A DNA stretch of 64,000 nt from Cupriavidus sp. MP-37. Lineage in GTDB: Bacteria; Pseudomonadota; Gammaproteobacteria; Burkholderiales; Burkholderiaceae. Numbering within the stretch: the first letter of the stretch is position 1; each line of letters starts with the position of its first letter. The stretch spans positions 620,001-684,000 of the forward strand of contig NZ_CP085345.1 in the NCBI RefSeq assembly GCF_020618415.1, given 5' to 3'. Positions 62,650-64,000 of the stretch are shown in pieces. The translations under genes were made by a program, and so were the position numbers. Under the pieces are notes generated by a model. That model made no database searches. It was not told the origin of the DNA and saw only the letters and a list, made by a program, of their open reading frames with translations.

Positions 62650-63114
62650 CTAGGCGTCCAGCGCAAAGGTTGCCTCGATCTCCACCGGGGCACCTAACGG
62701 AAGGCTCGCAACGCCGAGCGCCAAGCGAGCATGGCGCCCCCGCTCGGCAAAGATCCGGTTGAGCAGTTCCGACGCAGCATTGATCACCAGCGGCGCATCG
62801 TCGAAACCGGGCTCGGCTGCAACGTAGCCGCCCACGCGCACGATGCCCCGGATCCGCTCGAGATTGCCATCGGTCGCGGCGCACGCCCAGCCCAGCAGAT
62901 TGGACAGGCAAAGCCGCGCTGCCGCCTGGGCCGCCTCGACGCTGACCGTGCCGGGCACCTTGCCGATGAACATTGGCTTGCCGTCCTGCAGCGGCAGCTG
63001 GCCTGAGATCGTCAGCAAACCATGGTGCAGCGTGTATGGCACATAGAGCGCCCTGGGCATTTCGGCGGCGGGCAGGACGATGCCTGCCGCCTGGATACGA
63101 TCCATCACTGACAT
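62650..63114 (-). CDS. Rid (YjgF/UK114) family protein, non-RidA subfamily
   Basis: This 154-residue trimeric Rid-fold protein has YVPYTLHHGLLTISGQLPLQDGKP, IVRVGGYVAAEPGF and LPLGAPVEIEATFALD. The arginine needed for enamine/imine deaminase activity (the R of VARLP in RidA) is Ser137 (VASLP), which places it in the less understood Rid branch. GAGGAG lies about five bases before the ATG at 63114. Its stop is three bases from the PurA-like start, so it opens the operon. It could bind or transform an unstable amine intermediate of this pathway; that is inference. Confidence 0.83.
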   Translation of the reverse strand: MSVMDRIQAAGIVLPAAEMPRALYVPYTLHHGLLTISGQLPLQDGKPMFIGKVPGTVSVEAAQAAARLCLSNLLGWACAATDGNLERIRGIVRVGGYVAAEPGFDDAPLVINAASELLNRIFAERGRHARLALGVASLPLGAPVEIEATFALDA

Positions 63115-63262
63115 ATTCACTCCTCGACTTGGATAAATGCCGACGGAGCGAGCGCGATGCAGGCCATCCGGCGGCCTCCAGACTGTGCCGCACGGTCCTG
63201 CCCCCGGTTCGCGCCTTGACGCCAGTTGCTGTCGCGCAGATGCCAACCCGAAGGGAAGACGC

Positions 63263-64000
63263 CTAATCGCCGGTCCGGTCCCGGAAATACTCGGTGGGCG
63301 TCATGCCAAGCGCCCGCCTGAACATGGCGCTGAATGCGCTTGGACTTTCGTAACCGAGTTGCAGTGCGATGTCGGTGACATGGCAGCCCTCGGCAAGCAG
63401 GCGAACCGCGGCCATCAGGCGGGCCTGCTGCTTCCAGCGGCTGTAGGTCATGCCCGTTTCTTCCGGAAACAGGCGGATGATGGTCCGTTCGCTGGCGCCA
63501 ACCGAGCGGCTCCATGCCTGCACCGAGGTCTCGTCCGAGGGGTCCTCGAGGATCTTCGCGCAGATCTTGCCCAGCCGGGGATCCCTGGGCATCGGCAGAT
63601 GCAGCGGGACCACCGAAAGCGGGCGCAGCTCTTGCAGCAGGAGCTGCACCACCAGGCCATCGCGGCTGCTTTCCTCATATGCCATCGGCATGTGCACGGT
63701 GGCCGAGATAAGCTCGCGCAGCAGCGGCGGCACCGCCACCACGCAACAGCCGTGCAACTCTGCGGGAACGGCATCTTCGCGGACATAGACCGTCCGCATC
63801 TCGACGTCGCCGCACGCCTGCATGGCGTGTTCGACGTTGCTCGGCACCCAGACCGCGCGCTGGGGCGGCACCACCCAGGAGCCAAAGTCGGTGGTGACCA
63901 GGATGGCCCCCACATAGGCATAGATCAGCTGGCCGCGCGGATGGGAATGCGCGGCGATATAGAAGCCATCCTTCAGCTTGCGCGCCATGCCACCAACCGG
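63263..64000 (-). CDS. AraC-family regulator, 5' end beyond the window
   Basis: At least 241 residues are seen. The cupin-like sensor begins at once with KLKDGFYIAAHSHPRGQLIYAYVG, and a C-terminal double helix-turn-helix follows (VQAWSRSVGASERTIIRLFPEETGMTYSRWKQQ and VTDIALQLGYESPSAFSAMFRRALG). NimR-type relatives usually have 15-25 residues before the HSHPR motif, and the frame stays open to the edge, so the ATG at 63988 is probably internal. It lies 148 bases upstream of the Rid-PurA-oxidase operon on the same strand and likely controls it. Confidence 0.85.
   Translation of the reverse strand, partial: PVGGMARKLKDGFYIAAHSHPRGQLIYAYVGAILVTTDFGSWVVPPQRAVWVPSNVEHAMQACGDVEMRTVYVREDAVPAELHGCCVVAVPPLLRELISATVHMPMAYEESSRDGLVVQLLLQELRPLSVVPLHLPMPRDPRLGKICAKILEDPSDETSVQAWSRSVGASERTIIRLFPEETGMTYSRWKQQARLMAAVRLLAEGCHVTDIALQLGYESPSAFSAMFRRALGMTPTEYFRDRTGD

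Noticed and set aside
1..64000. CRISPR arrays, tRNA/rRNA genes, insertion sequences and phage genes
   Set aside because: No regularly spaced repeats, cloverleaf, transposase or integrase-like reading frames were seen on either strand.

Overview
The window is about 64 kb of GC-rich, densely coding DNA. Its gene content is that of a beta-proteobacterium of the order Burkholderiales, most likely Cupriavidus or a close relative. The pointers are three orphan Bug/TctC-type periplasmic receptors, many LysR/AraC/TetR regulators each next to a small catabolic operon, an imuA-imuB-dnaE2 mutagenesis cassette and a two-domain fused indolepyruvate ferredoxin oxidoreductase. I see no rRNA, tRNA, insertion sequence, phage, replication origin or CRISPR array. 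The assignment to a genus, and to a secondary replicon, is inference from gene content only.

Layout, left to right. 0-6 kb: a PaoABC-type molybdenum aldehyde oxidoreductase operon, a MipA/OmpV outer-membrane protein and a Bug receptor. 6-11.7 kb: a Fur-box-controlled TonB receptor, a small VOC protein, a TetR regulator with its NAD(P)-dependent oxidoreductase (matching operators in front of both), and an AraC/VOC pair. 11.7-15 kb: a five-gene arsenic operon arsR-arsI-arsC-acr3-arsH that handles inorganic and methylated or aromatic arsenicals. 15-20.2 kb: a Bug receptor, a FlxA-like coiled-coil protein behind a flagellar-type promoter, a secreted SurE with a lipoprotein partner, and a CsgG-like/Sel1 lipoprotein pair. 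20.4-26.3 kb: SOS mutagenesis genes imuA-imuB-dnaE2 behind a perfect LexA box. 26.5-28.2 kb: hipB-hipA toxin-antitoxin with a long inverted-repeat operator. 28-34.3 kb: an EamA exporter and a second PaoABC-type operon with its AraC regulator. 34.5-36.7 kb: two A/B-barrel (Dabb-like) genes, a truncated SDR and an intact MDR reductase. 36.7-40.5 kb: an isomerase/MFS/class II aldolase catabolic cluster with a LysR regulator. 40.6-45.3 kb: indolepyruvate ferredoxin oxidoreductase with a divergent LysR gene. 45.3-51.8 kb: a complete RND tripartite efflux system split around its TetR repressor, with related operators on both sides. 51.8-56 kb: Bug receptor, LysR, and a single-chain aconitase-family enzyme with the swivel domain first. 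56-59 kb: a decayed LysR tail, a GlxA-type AraC regulator, an NmrA-like reductase and an Ohr-like peroxidase. 59-64 kb: an MFS transporter and a tight operon encoding a Rid-family protein, a second adenylosuccinate synthetase (PurA) and a flavin/PLP-oxidase-fold protein, with an AraC regulator running off the right edge.

The general picture is a stress and catabolism island: metal and drug efflux, arsenic detoxification, aldehyde oxidation, SOS mutagenesis, and several small regulator-plus-operon units for organic acids or aromatics. The least explained parts are the RidA-PurA-oxidase operon at 60.6-63.1 kb, the swivel-first aconitase-family protein at 54-56 kb, and the in-frame SDR remnant fused ahead of an MDR reductase at 35.5 kb.
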